Shown here: piece after piece, positions 48,658 to 59,846 of the stretch
Layout: every line of letters begins with the position of its first letter
How positions within the stretch are numbered: position 1 is the first letter of the stretch
NCBI RefSeq assembly: GCF_958295425.1
Contig: NC_081145.1
Span: 1-64,000 of the forward strand
Length of the DNA stretch: 64,000 nucleotides
Origin: Solea solea
Lineage: Eukaryota > Chordata > Actinopteri > Pleuronectiformes > Soleidae
Direction of reading: 5' to 3'
Program-made: the position numbers and the translations under genes
Notes under the pieces: generated by a model
Told to the model about the DNA's origin: nothing
The model's input: the letters and a program-made list of their open reading frames with translations, nothing else
Databases searched by the model: none

Positions 48658-49414
48658 CCACTTTCACACCTTTTATCTCTGAATCGTGTCTGATTGTCTC
48701 GGCCAGAGGTTCAATAGCTATAACGAAAAGCCCAGGGGATAAGGGACACCCTTGTCTGCTCGATCTACTGAGGGGGAAGACAGTGGACATTTGTCCATTA
48801 GTAATTATTCTGGCCTGTGGATTCTTATACAGCATTCTGACCCAATTAATAAAATAGGAGCCAAATCCAAATTTAGATAGAACCTTGAATAGATAGGGCC
48901 ACTCAAGCCTATCAAAGGCCTTTTCCGCGTCCAGCGTAACGGCTATACTAGGTTCAGTACTGGAGGTTGCCATATGAATAACGTTAAGTAACCTACACAT
49001 GTTATTGGCAGAGGATCTCTTCTGGATAAAGCCAACCTGGTCTCGGTTTATCAATTTTGGTAAGAATTCACTCAACCTGTTTGCTATAGCTTTAGAAAAC
49101 AATTTATAATCCGCATTCAAGAGTGAAATTGGTCGGAAAGAGGAGCATTTTAAGGGGTCTTTGTTTTTTTTATGGATCACTGTAATTATAGCCATTGAAA
49201 ATGAATCAGGGAGGCTTTGTGTTTTAGATGCTAGATTAATTACATCCATAAGGAGAGGTATAAGCAAATCCTTAAACTCTTTATAAAATTCGGGGGGAAA
49301 CCCATCCTCCCCTGGTGATTTATTAGATTGCAGCGTTGCTAGAGCGTTTTCGATCTCTTTGGAGGTAAATGGTGAATCTAAATACCTCTGGTCGTCTTGA
49401 CTCAGTTTAGGCAA
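48632..49414 (-). pseudogene. L1 ORF2 reverse transcriptase core (disrupted)
   Basis: Minus-strand frame of 260 codons. RT blocks appear in order: KSPGEDGFPPEFY (32-44), FRPISLLNADYK (93-104), VGFIQKRSS (127-135), motif A VTLDAEKAFDRLEW (159-172, with the first catalytic Asp at 162), and motif B SRQGCPLSPGLF (219-230). The frame then fails exactly before motif C: the DD pair appears only in another frame as GPDDTILYLT (~48,627-48,657), with the residues expected before it missing. The enzyme would copy RNA into DNA in the LINE cycle; this copy cannot. Confidence 0.88.
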
Positions 49415-49437
49415 ATCAATATTATTTAAGAATGTAT

Positions 49438-49950
49438 CTATTGTGGACAGATCTTCTGGTGATTCCGACTTGTATAAATTAACATAAACTTTTTAAAAGT
49501 TTCATTTATTTCTTTTGGGTTCTGTGTAATACAGCCATGTTCGTCTTCAATTTGGTTAATTGTTTTTGAACTCTCCTCTTTCTTTAATTGCCAGGATAGG
49601 ACTTTATGAGCCTTCTCCCCCAGTTCGTAGTACCTTTGTTTCGTTCTCAAAATGTCTTTCTCAGCCCTATAAGTGCATAGTGTATTATACTTGAGTTTTC
49701 TTTTTACCAATAAACTGTATATCTTCTTATCCCTATGTTGCTGAAAGTCTTTTTCCAGCCCAAGAATTTCTTTTTCAAATTTTTCCACTTCTGCTACATA
49801 TGATTTTTTAAGTCCTTTTGTATATGAGATTATTTGTCCTCTTAAATAAGCTTTTAATGTATCCCATAGTATGAAACTATTAGGGGAAGAAGGACAGTTT
49901 GTTTCACAGAATAGTTTGATTTGATCCCTGACAAATTTACAGAAGTCAGG
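49438..49950 (-). pseudogene. L1 ORF2, endonuclease-RT linker segment
   Basis: Minus-strand frame with LFCETNCPSSP, LIVSYYG-like breaks and then YVAEVEKFEKEILGLEKD, KRKLKYNTL, RTKQRYYELGEKAHKVLSWQ and INETFKKF. This helical, lysine/glutamate-rich stretch lies just before the RT in L1-type ORF2 proteins. It ends in a frame break near 49,440, after which the RT core continues in another frame at 49,414. Confidence 0.75.
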
Positions 49951-49955
49951 GACCT

Positions 49956-51304
49956 GTGTATCAGGGATTTAGGCTTATCCCGGGTGCAGAGTTTCAGGCC
50001 TGTGCAACCTTCGGAAAGGTCAATGGTCAGCCGTTCCGGTGTGTTTTTTGTAATAATTCCTAAAGGCATTGAGTCAGGAGTCTGATCTTTCCGTATGTGT
50101 ATCAGGGATTTAGGCTTATCCCCGGTGCAGAGTTTCAGAACTGTGCAACCTTCGGAAAGGTCAATGGTCAGCCGTTCGGATGTGTTTTTTGTAATAATTC
50201 CTAAAGGCATTCAGCCAGTGGTCTGATTTTTCCGTATCTGTATCAGGGACTAAGGCTTATCCAGGGTGCCAAGTTTCAGACCCGTGCAACCTTTGGAAAG
50301 GTCATAGGTCAGCCGTTCGGGTGTGTTTTTTGTAATAATTCCTAAAGGCCTTAAGCCAGGAGTCTGATTTTTCCGTATGTGTATCAGGGACTAAGGCTGA
50401 TCTAGGGTGCCGCGTTTCAGACCTGTGCAACCTTCGGAAAGGTCAATGGTCAGCCGTTCGGGTGTGTTTTTTGTAATAATTCCTAAAGGCATTGAGCCAG
50501 GAGTCTGATTTTTCCGTATGTGTATCAGGGATTTAGGCTTATCCCCGGTGCAGAGTTTCAGACCTGTGCAACCTTCGGAAAGGTCAATGGTCAGCCGTTC
50601 AGGTGTGTTTTTTGTAATAATTCCTAAAGGCATTGAGCCAGGAGTCTGATTTTTCCGTATGTGTATCAGGGATTTAGGCTTATCCCGGATGCAGAGTTTC
50701 AGACCTGTGTAACCTTCGGAAAGGTCAATGGTCAGCCGTTCGGGTGTTTTTTGTAATAATTCCTAAAGGCATTGAGTCAGGAGTCTGTTTTCTCCGTATG
50801 TGTATCAGGGACTAAAGCTTATCCCGGTTGCCGAGTTTCAGACCTGTGCAACCTTCGGAAAGGTCAATGGTCAGCCGTTCGGGTGTGTTTTTTGTAATAA
50901 TTCCTAAAGGCATTGAGCCAGGAGTCTGATTTTTCCGTATGTGTATCAGGGATTTAGGCTTATCCCGGGTGCAGAGTTTCAGGCCTGTGCAACCTTCGGA
51001 AAGGTCAATGGTCAGCCGTTCGGGTGTGTTTTTTGTAATAATTCCTAAAGGCATTGAGTCAGGAGTCTGATCTTTCCGTATGTGTATCAGGGACTAAAGA
51101 TTATCCCGGTAGCCGAGTTTCAGACCTGTGCAACCTTCGGAAAGGTCAATGGTCAGCCATTCGGGTGTGTTTTTTGTAATAATTCCTAAAGGCATTGAGC
51201 CAGGAGTCTGATTTTTCCGTATGTGTATCAGGGACTAAGGCTAATCTAGGGTGCCGAGTTTCAGACCTGTGTAACCTTCGGAAAGGTCAAAGGTCAGCCG
51301 TTTA
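49956..51304 (-). repeat. 141-bp satellite array, minus strand (about 9.5 monomers)
   Basis: Resumes the inverted array after the L1 fragment. The variant series (CCCGGGTGCAGAG with GGCCTGTG, GAGTCAGGAGTCTGATC, CAGCCAGTGG, CCTAAAGGCCTTAAG, GGTGCCGCG, TTGCCGAGTTTC) mirrors 43,560 down to 42,840 of the left arm, and partly repeats 46,560-47,000. It ends at GTCAGCCGTTTA with a LINE insertion. Confidence 0.92.
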
Positions 51305-52134
51305 GATTCAAGATTCAAGATTCAAGATTCAAGATTCAAGATTTCTTCATTGTCATACTAACACACATTAGACATGAGGTCAGAACGAAAATCAGTCTCT
51401 CCAGAACCCGGTCGGCCCAGCAATAAGAAGAATAAGAAAATAAGAAATAAGAACCAACAGTTTAACTTAACAAAATATAAATTAAAAGAGATCAAAACTT
51501 TAAACCTCTGGAGGTAAGGTGCTGTGCAAAAAAGAATTTGGTGCAAGGGTGTGTACGGTACTGGGGGCATGTGCAAAGTACAGTACGTGGGGGGTGGGGG
51601 CAGCAGGGCTATGGGGTTACAGAGAGTTAAGGAGTCTGACAGCTCCAGGGAAGAAGCTGTTCCTCAGTCTCGTAGTGCTGCTCTTGATGCTCCGTAGCCT
51701 CCTGCCTGAGGGGAGGGGGGTGAACAGTGTGTGTGCCGGGTGAGTGGGATCTCTCATGATGCAGGTAGCCCTTTTCCTGCATCTGGAGGTGAAGATGTCC
51801 GTGATGGTGGGGAGGCTGCTGCCCACGGTTCTCTGTGCAGCTTTCACCACTCTGCTGCAGAGCAGCTGCCGTGCCACACAGTGATGCAGGAGCACAGGAC
51901 ACTCTCCACTACACATCTGTAGAAGGTGATAAGGGCTGACCTTCCTAGTCCAGCGCGTCTCAGCCTCCTGAGGAAGTAGAGGCGCTGGTGTGCCTTCCGG
52001 ACCAGGCTGGAAGTGTTGCTGCTCCAGGTGAGGTCGTCCTTGAGATGCACGCCCAGGTACCTGAAGCTGGAGACCACTTCCACCGCTGTTCCTCCGATGT
52101 GCAGGGGAGAATGGGGGGGATGTCTGCTCTGATG
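51305..52134 (-). mobile_element. 5'-truncated CR1/L2/Rex1-type LINE
   Basis: An 830-bp insertion in a 141-bp monomer at GCCGTTTA/GGTGTG, with TTTA (perhaps GTTTA) duplicated on both sides. On the minus strand the 3' end is GAAATC followed by (TTGAATC)n, a typical simple-repeat LINE tail. Coding remnants of the RT C-terminal region occupy the other end. This is an ordinary target-primed insertion, in contrast to the L1 fragment nearby. Confidence 0.85.
51617..52130 (-). pseudogene. LINE RT C-terminal coding remnant (CR1/L2/Rex1-type)
   Basis: Minus-strand peptides in order: FRYLGVHLKDDLTWSSN, VRKAHQRLYFLRRLRRAG, LITFYRCVVESVLCSCITVW (51,844-52,130). Then in a shifted frame: SRVVKAAQRTVGSSLPTI, HPAHTLFTPLPSGRRLRSI, TRLRNSFFPGAVRLLN (51,617-51,916). 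This run is the usual C-terminus of CR1/L2/Rex1-like pol proteins in fish. One frameshift near 51,850-51,900 separates the halves, and the RT palm is absent. Confidence 0.85.
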
Positions 52135-52225
52135 TTTAGGTGTGTTTTTTGTAATAATTCCTAAAGGCATTAAGCCAGGAGTCTGATTTTTCCGTATGTG
52201 TATCAGGGACTAAGGCTGATCGAGG
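52135..52225 (-). repeat. 141-bp satellite remainder after LINE
   Basis: TTTAGGTGTGTTTTTTGTAA to CTAAGGCTGATCGAGG, completing the monomer split by the LINE. Confidence 0.9.
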
Positions 52226-53570
52226 GTATTTTAATCTTTTTTCTACTGTCCTATAATATGAAGTTAACATCTTATAAGGTATATTGATGTACCCTCAGTG
52301 TTTGAATTTATAATGATTTCACTGTTTGGATGTGTTTTTCTATTTGTCTCTGTTTTTGTGTACATTCAGCAGGGATACGGCTGTTTTCTGATGTTTTTTC
52401 ATTTTTTTATTGTCCCATAACATAAACCTCACAAATAAAGTTAACATCTCATAAGATATAGTTTTATACCTTCAGTGTTTGATTTTGCAATGATCTCACT
52501 GTTTGAATGTGTTTTTCTATTTTTGTCTGTTTTTGTGCGCATTCAGCTGGAATACGACTGTTTTCTTATTTTTTTTCATTTTTTAACTGTCCCATAACAT
52601 AAACCTCACAAATAAAGTTAACATCTTATAAGATATAGTTATATACCTTCAGTGTTTGATTTTGCAATGATTTCACTGTTTGAATGTGTTTTTCTATTTT
52701 TGTCTGTTTTTGTGCGCATTCAGCTGGAATACGACTGTTTTCTGATTTTTTTTCATTTTTCTACTGTCCCATAACATAAACCTCACAAATAAAGTTAACA
52801 TCTTATAAGATATACTAATGTACCCTCGTCGTTCCGCTCGTCTTGGGACCCCAAACGACATATGAAATATTCACACTCCTGCGACCTGTAGAAATGTAGT
52901 CCCTCCAAAACTTCCACTCTGGCCAAAGAGTCTAAGACTGTATAGAGTCTGACATGACCTGATTTTCAGTTTTTGGACACAGGACTTTGGGCTTTTTTCC
53001 CCCGGGCCAAATACTGCCAAAAACACAGTCTGTAAAATTCAAACGTAAGAAAGGTGGGAAACTGTCTTTTCTTCAATAATTCCTAAAGGCAATGAGCCCG
53101 GATGCTGATTTCTCCGTATGTGTATCAGGGACTCCTGGCTGATCCAGGGTGCCGAGTTTCAGACCCGTGCAACCTTTGGAAAGGTAAAAGGTCAGCCGCT
53201 GTGGTGTGTTTTTTGTAATAATTCCTAAAGGCATTGAGCCAGGAGTCTGATTTTTCCGTGTGTGTATAGGGACTAGGGCTGATCCAGGGTGCCGAGTTTC
53301 AGACCTGTGCAACCTTCGGAAAGGTCAATGGTCAGCCGTTCGGGTGTGTTTTTTGTAATAATTCCTAAAGGCATCGAGCCAGGAGTCTGATTTTTCCGTA
53401 TGTGTATCAGGGACTAAGGCTAATCTAGGGTGCCGAGTTTCAGACCTGTGTAACCTTCGGAAAGGTCAAAGGTCAGCCGTTTAGGTGTGTTTTTTGTAAT
53501 AATCCCTAAATGCATTAAGCCAGGAGTCTGATTTTTCCGTATGTGTATCAGGGACTAAGGCTGATCGAGG
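52226..53570 (-). repeat. Composite satellite unit a (176-bp + linker + 141-bp)
   Basis: 176-bp monomers 52,226-52,822 (3.4), linker 52,823-~53,069, 141-bp monomers to 53,570 (3.5). Starts at GTATTTTAATCTTTTTTCTAC, the boundary marker of every unit. 1,345 bp. Its 141-bp part has GTGCAACCTTCGG. Confidence 0.93.
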
Positions 53571-53624
53571 GTATTTTAATCTTTTTTCTACTGTCCTATA
53601 ATATGAAGTTAACATCTTATAAGG

Positions 53625-54738
53625 CAGGGGTCGGGAACCTTTTTGACTCAGAGAGCCATGAAAGCAAAATATTTGGAAATTTATTTCAGTGAGAGCCATA
53701 TAATATATTTTAAGACTGAATTTAACTAAATGTGAGTAGAATAATCTGAATTTATTCTTTTAAATAATGTTGTTATAATACTCACCATTAATGCGACTTC
53801 TGGTTCTTGTGGACCCTTTTATTGGCAGAACACCAGCCACCAGCAGCATATCTTGCAATCACACTGAACTGTGACAAATGACTTACGTCTGTTGACTCAT
53901 CCAAAGCCAGGGAAAAGAACGGCGCTGCATTTATGTCCTTCACTTGCGTTTCCTCAACTTGGTTTGCCATCATGATGGTACGATCATGAACAGTTCTTGC
54001 CGACAGAGGCATGTCTTTGTCCGTTTGATTATCTGGTCTTTGTTCGGAAGATCATCAAAAAGTTCATTGGCTACATCCAGCATGAACGTTTTAGCATACA
54101 CGCCATCTGTGAATGGTTTTCCGTTCCTCACTATTGCTAAAGATCCAGCAAAACTAGCGGAATTATAGTCACCTTGCCGGGTCCATAGGCGGAGTTGCTG
54201 CTGACTAGCTTGCCCCCTGCTCAGTAGCTCTTGGCACGCTTTCTTCCTGCTGTCTCCCGCAGGGTATTTTGATGCAAAGTTAGCATGGTGTGTGTCGAAG
54301 TGCCGCTTTACATTCGACCGTTTCATCGATGCGATTTTGTCATTGCAAATTAGGCACACCGCAGAACCTGCTCTCTCCACAAAGGCGAATTCTTCAGTCC
54401 GTTCGTCCTGAAATGTACGATACTCATCATCTTGTTTTCTTTTCGCCATCTTCTTCGTCGAAGGGTTAGCTTTGAGCTAATGACCGAGCAGACTGATTCA
54501 AAAGGGGGCGTTTACCTGATTACCCAAAAACGGCCAACGTAGGCTATTATCATCCAATTAAAATAATGGACAATTGCTCCTGCAGCCCTGAACAAGACAT
54601 GAGCAGTGGAAAATCGATGGATGGATTAAAACAAGTGATAATATTTTATGTTTTATCTGAAAAGCCGAAATCTGCGAGCCAGATGCAATCATCAAAAGAG
54701 CCACACCTGGCTCGCGAGCCATAGGTTCCCTACCCCTG
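53625..54738 (-). mobile_element. Internally deleted hAT transposon, copy 1
   Basis: A 1,114-bp element bounded by an 8-bp direct duplication TTATAAGG (53,617-53,624 and 54,739-54,746). Its terminal inverted repeats are CAGGGGTCGGGAACC and, from the right, CAGGGGTAGGGAACC. Subterminal GAGAGCCAT / GCGAGCCAT motifs are typical of hAT-Charlie-like ends. It codes for the N-terminal part of a BED-finger transposase on the minus strand and has lost the C-terminal catalytic and dimerisation regions, so it is non-autonomous. Confidence 0.92.
53788..54449 (-). pseudogene. hAT transposase N-terminal remnant (BED finger), copy 1
   Basis: From the ATG at 54,449 the frame begins MAKRKQDDEYRTFQDE. A BED-type zinc finger follows: C32, C35, H50 and H54/H55. 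Next come KYPAGDSRKKACQELLSR and NELFDDLPNKDQIIKR. A one-base deletion around 54,025 throws it out of frame. The next frame (53,788-54,012) continues MPLSARTVHDRTIMM and FSLALDESTDVSHLSQFSV, the conserved hAT segment with an early catalytic Asp, then degenerates. The remaining transposase, including the hATC dimerisation domain, is missing. The family cuts and pastes DNA with 8-bp duplications, matching the flanks. Confidence 0.88.
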
Positions 54739-56091
54739 TTATAAGGTATATTGATGTACCCTCAGTGTTTGAATTTATAATGATTTCACTGTTTGGATGT
54801 GTTTTTCTATTTGTCTCTGTTTTTGTGTACATTCAGCAGGGATACGGCTGTTTTCTGATGTTTTTTCATTTTTTTATTGTCCCATAACCTAAACCTCACA
54901 AATAAAGTTAACATCTCATAAGATATAGTTATATACCTTCAGTGTTTGATTTTGCAATGATCTCACTGTTTGAATGTGTTTTTCTATTTTTGTCTGTTTT
55001 TGTGCGCATTCAGCTGGAATACGACTGTTTTCTTATTTTTTTTCATTTTTTAACTGTCCCATAACATAAACCTCACAAATAAAGTTAACATCTTATAAGA
55101 TATAGTTATATACCTTCAGTGTTTGATTTTGCAATGATTTCACTGTTTGAATGTGTTTTTCTATTTTTGTCTGTTTTTGTGCGCATTCAGCTGGAATACG
55201 ACTGTTTTCTGATTTTTTTTCATTTTTCTACTGTCCCATAACATAAACCTCACAAATAAAGTTAACATCTTATAAGATATACTAATGTACCCTCGTCGTT
55301 CCGCTCGTCTTGGGACCCCAAACGACATATGAAATATTCACACTCCTGCGACCTGTAGAAATGTAGTTCCTCCAAAACTTCCACTCTGGCCAAAGAGTCT
55401 AAGACTGTATAGAGTCTGACATGACCTGATTTTCAGTTTTTGGACACAGGACTTTGGGCTTTTTTCCCCCGGGCCAAATACTGCCAAAAACACAGTCTGT
55501 AAAATTCAAACGTAAGAAAGGTGGGAAACTGTCTTTTCTTCAATAATTCCTAAAGGCAATGAGCCCGGATGCTGATTTCTCCGTATGTGTATCAGGGACT
55601 CCTGGCTGATCCAGGGTGCCGAGTTTCAGACCCGTGCAACCTTTGGAAAGGTCAAAGGTCAGCCGCTGTGGTGTGTTTTTTGTAATAATTCCTAAAGGCA
55701 TTGAGCCAGGAGTCTGATTTTTCCGTGTGTGTATAGGGACTAGGGCTGATCCAGGGTGCCGAGTTTCAGACCTGTGCAACCTTCGGAAAGGTCAATGGTC
55801 AGCCGTTCGGGTGTGTTTTTTGTAATAATTCCTAAAGGCATCGAGCCAGGAGTCTGATTTTTCCGTATGTGTATCAGGGACTAAGGCTAATCTAGGGTGC
55901 CGAGTTTCAGACCTGTGTAACCTTCGGAAAGGTCAAAGGTCAGCCGTTTAGGTGTGTTTTTTGTAATAATCCCTAAATGCATTAAGCCAGGAGTCTGATT
56001 TTTCCGTATGTGTATCAGGGACTAAGGCTGATCGAGGGTATTTTAATCTTTTTTCTACTGTCCTATAATATGAAGTTAACATCTTATAAGG

Positions 56092-57205
56092 CAGGGGTCG
56101 GGAACCTTTTTGACTCAGAGAGCCATGAAAGCAAAATATTTGGAAATTTATTTCAGTGAGAGCCATATAATATATTTTAAGACTGAATTTAACTAAATGT
56201 GAGTAGAATAATCTGAATTTATTCTTTTAAATAATGTTGTTATAATACTCACCATTAATGCGACTTCTGGTTCTTGTGGACCCTTTTATTGGCAGAACAC
56301 CAGCCACCAGCAGCATATCTTGCAATCACACTGAACTGTGACAAATGACTTACGTCTGTTGACTCATCCAAAGCCAGGGAAAAGAACGGCGCTGCATTTA
56401 TGTCCTTCACTTGCGTTTCCTCAACTTGGTTTGCCATCATGATGGTACGATCATGAACAGTTCTTGCCGACAGAGGCATGTCTTTGTCCGTTTGATTATC
56501 TGGTCTTTGTTCGGAAGATCATCAAAAAGTTCATTGGCTACATCCAGCATGAACGTTTTAGCATACACGCCATCTGTGAATGGTTTTCCGTTCCTCACTA
56601 TTGCTAAAGATCCAGCAAAACTAGCGGAATTATAGTCACCTTGCCGGGTCCATAGGCGGAGTTGCTGCTGACTAGCTTGCCCCCTGCTCAGTAGCTCTTG
56701 GCACGCTTTCTTCCTGCTGTCTCCCGCAGGGTATTTTGATGCAAAGTTAGCATGGTGTGTGTCGAAGTGCCGCTTTACATTCGACCGTTTCATCGATGCG
56801 ATTTTGTCATTGCAAATTAGGCACACCGCAGAACCTGCTCTCTCCACAAAGGCGAATTCTTCAGTCCGTTCGTCCTGAAATGTACGATACTCATCATCTT
56901 GTTTTCTTTTCGCCATCTTCTTCGTCGAAGGGTTAGCTTTGAGCTAATGACCGAGCAGACTGATTCAAAAGGGGGCGTTTACCTGATTACCCAAAAACGG
57001 CCAACGTAGGCTATTATCATCCAATTAAAATAATGGACAATTGCTCCTGCAGCCCTGAACAAGACATGAGCAGTGGAAAATCGATGGATGGATTAAAACA
57101 AGTGATAATATTTTATGTTTTATCTGAAAAGCCGAAATCTGCGAGCCAGATGCAATCATCAAAAGAGCCACACCTGGCTCGCGAGCCATAGGTTCCCTAC
57201 CCCTG
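56092..57205 (-). mobile_element. Internally deleted hAT transposon, copy 2
   Basis: Same element, same 8-bp flanks and same deletions as copy 1, exactly 2,467 bp away. A duplicate of the array unit, not a second transposition. Confidence 0.92.
56255..56916 (-). pseudogene. hAT transposase N-terminal remnant (BED finger), copy 2
   Basis: Same two out-of-phase frames as copy 1 (56,437-56,916 and 56,255-56,479), with the same BED-finger cysteines and histidines and the same one-base shift. The translations are identical, indicating that the duplication is young or homogenised. Confidence 0.88.
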
Positions 57206-58503
57206 TTATAAGGTATATTGATGTACCCTCAGTGTTTGAATTTATAATGATTTCACTGTTTGGATGTGTTTTTCTATTTGTCTCTGTTTTTGTGTACATT
57301 CAGCAGGGATACGGCTGTTTTCTGATGTTTTTTCATTTTTTTATTGTCCCATAACCTAAACCTCACAAATAAAGTTAACATCTCATAAGATATAGTTATA
57401 TACCTTCAGTGTTTGATTTTGCAATGATCTCACTGTTTGAATGTGTTTTTCTATTTTTGTCTGTTTTTGTGCGCATTCAGCTGGAATACGACTGTTTTCT
57501 GATTTTTTTTCATTTTTTAACTGTCCCATAACATAAACCTCACAAATAAAGTTAACATCTTATAAGATATAGTTATATACCTTCAGTGTTTGATTTTGCA
57601 ATGATTTCACTGTTTGAATGTGTTTTTCTATTTTTGTCTGTTTTTGTGCGCATTCAGCTGGAATACGACTGTTTTCTGATTTTTTTTCATTTTTCTACTG
57701 TCCCATAACATAAACCTCACAAATAAAGTTAACATCTTATAAGATATACTAATGTACCCTCGTCGTTCCGCTCGTCTTGGGACCCCAAACGACATATGAA
57801 ATATTCACACTCCTGCGACCTGTAGAAATGTAGTTCCTCCAAAACTTCCACTCTGGCCAAAGAGTCTAAGACTGTATAGAGTCTGACATGACCTGATTTT
57901 CAGTTTTTGGACACAGGACTTTGGGCTTTTTTCCCCCGGGCCAAATACTGCCAAAAACACAGTCTGTAAAATTCAAACGTAAGAAAGGTGGGAAACTGTC
58001 TTTTCTTCAATAATTCCTAAAGGCAATGAGCCCGGATGCTGATTTCTCCGTATGTGTATCAGGGACTCCTGGCTGATCCAGGGTGCCGAGTTTCAGACCC
58101 GTGCAACCTTTGGAAAGGTCAAAGGTCAGCCGCTGTGGTGTGTTTTTTGTAATAATTCCTTAAGGCATTGAGCCAGGAGTCTGATTTTTCCGTGTGTGTA
58201 TAGGGACTAGGGCTGATCCAGGGTGCCGAGTTTCAGACCTGTGCAATCTTCGGAAAGGTCAATGGTCAGCCGTTCGGGTGTGTTTTTTGTAATAATTCCT
58301 AAAGGCATCGAGCCAGGAGTCTGATTTTTCCGTATGTGTATCAGGGACTAAGGCTAATCTAGGGTGCCGAGTTTCAGACCTTTGTAACCTTCGGAAAGGT
58401 CAAAGGTCAGCCGTTTAGGTGTGTTTTTTGTAATAATCCCAAATGCATTAAGCCAGGAGTCTGATTTTTCCGTATGTGTATCAGGGACTAAGGCTGATCG
58501 AGG

Positions 58504-59846
58504 GTATTTTAATCTTTTTTCTACTGTCCTATAATATGAAGTTAACATCTTATAAGGTATATTGATGTACCCTCAGTGTTTGAATTTATAATGATTTCAC
58601 TGTTTGGATGTGTTTTTCTATTTGTCTCTGTTTTTGTGTACATTCAGCAGGGATACGGCTGTTTTCTGATGTTTTTTCATTTTTTTATTGTCCCATAACA
58701 TAAACCTCACAAATAAAGTTAACATCTCATAAGATATAGTTATATACCTTCAGTGTTTGATTTTGCAATGATCTCACTGTTTGAATGTGTTTTTCTATTT
58801 TTGTCTGTTTTTGTGCGCATTCAGCTGGAATACGACTGTTTTCTGATTTTTTTTCAATTTTTAACTGTCCCATAACATAAACCTCACAAATAAAGTTAAC
58901 ATCTTATAAGATATAGTTATATACCTTCAGTGTTTGATCTTGCAATGATTTCACTGTTTGAATGTGTTTTTCTATTTTTGTCTGTTTTTGTGCGCATTCA
59001 GCTGGAATACGACTGTTTTCTGATTTTTTTTCATTTTTCTACTGTCCCATAACATAAACCTCACAAATAAAGTTAACATCTTATAAGATATACTAAGTAC
59101 CCTCGTCGTTCCGCTCGTCTTGGGACCCCAAACGACATATGAAATATTCACACTCCTGCGACCTGTAGAAATGTAGTCCCTCCAAAACTTCCACTCTGGC
59201 CAAAGAGTCTAAGACTGTATAGAGTCTGACATGACCTGATTTTCAGTTTTTGGACACAGGACTTTGGGCTTTTTTCCCCCGGGCCAAATACTGCCAAAAA
59301 CACAGTCTGTAAAATTCAAACGTAAGAAAGGTGGGAAACTGTCTTTTCTTCAATAATTCCTAAAGGCAATGAGCCTGGATGCTGATTTCTCCGTATGTGT
59401 ATCAGGGACTCCTGGCTGATCCAGGGTGCCGAGTTTCAGACCCGTGCAACCTTTGGAAAGGTCAAAGGTCAGCCGCTGTGGTGTGTTTTTTGTAATAATT
59501 CCTAAAGGCATTGAGCCAGGAGTCTGATTTTTCCGTGTGTGTATAGGGACTAGGGCTGATCCAGGGTGCCGAGTTTCAGACCTGTGCAATCTTCGGAAAG
59601 GTCAATGGTCAGCCGTTCGGGTGTGTTTTTTGTAATAATTCCTAAAGGCATCGAGCCAGGAGTCTGATTTTTCTGTATGTGTATCAGGGACTAAGGCTAA
59701 TCTAGGGTGCCGAGTTTCAGACCTTTGTAACCTTCGGAAAGGTCAAAGGTCAGCCGTTTAGGTGTGTTTTTTGTAATAATCCCAAATGCATTAAGCCAGG
59801 AGTCTGATTTTTCCGTATGTGTATCAGGGACTAAGGCTGATTGAGG
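58504..59846 (-). repeat. Composite satellite unit d
   Basis: 1,343 bp without the hAT: 176-bp part to 59,100, linker from 59,101, 141-bp part from ~59,346. The empty TTATAAGG site is intact (CTTATAAGGTATATTG). Confidence 0.93.

Larger units (their letters stand above)
47166..49955 (-). mobile_element. Internal fragment of an L1-clade LINE (ORF2 without either end)
   Basis: About 2.8 kb of ORF2 in minus orientation, beginning in the endonuclease-RT interval and ending inside the C-terminal domain at KAQKRFLS. There is no endonuclease, no 3' UTR and no A-rich tail, and no target duplication. Both ends abut 141-bp satellite with short shared sequence (GTCAGGGAC against ATCAGGGA on the right). 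It looks captured by end joining or recombination. Confidence 0.85.
53571..56037 (-). repeat. Composite satellite unit b, with hAT insertion
   Basis: 2,467 bp: unit a structure plus a 1,114-bp hAT element in the first 176-bp segment. Linker starts at 55,290, 141-bp part at ~55,537. The 141-bp part shares GTGCAACCTTCGG with unit a. Confidence 0.93.
56038..58503 (-). repeat. Composite satellite unit c, with hAT insertion
   Basis: 2,466 bp, nearly identical to unit b (one visible difference is TCTTATTTTTTTT at ~55,033 against TCTGATTTTTTTT at ~57,499). Its 141-bp part has GTGCAATCTTCGG and CCTTTGTAACC, shared with unit d but not b, pointing to unequal exchange. Confidence 0.93.

Noticed and set aside
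53944..54168. Plus-strand frame opposite the hAT transposase (also 56,411-56,635)
   Set aside because: Antisense shadow of the transposase coding sequence.
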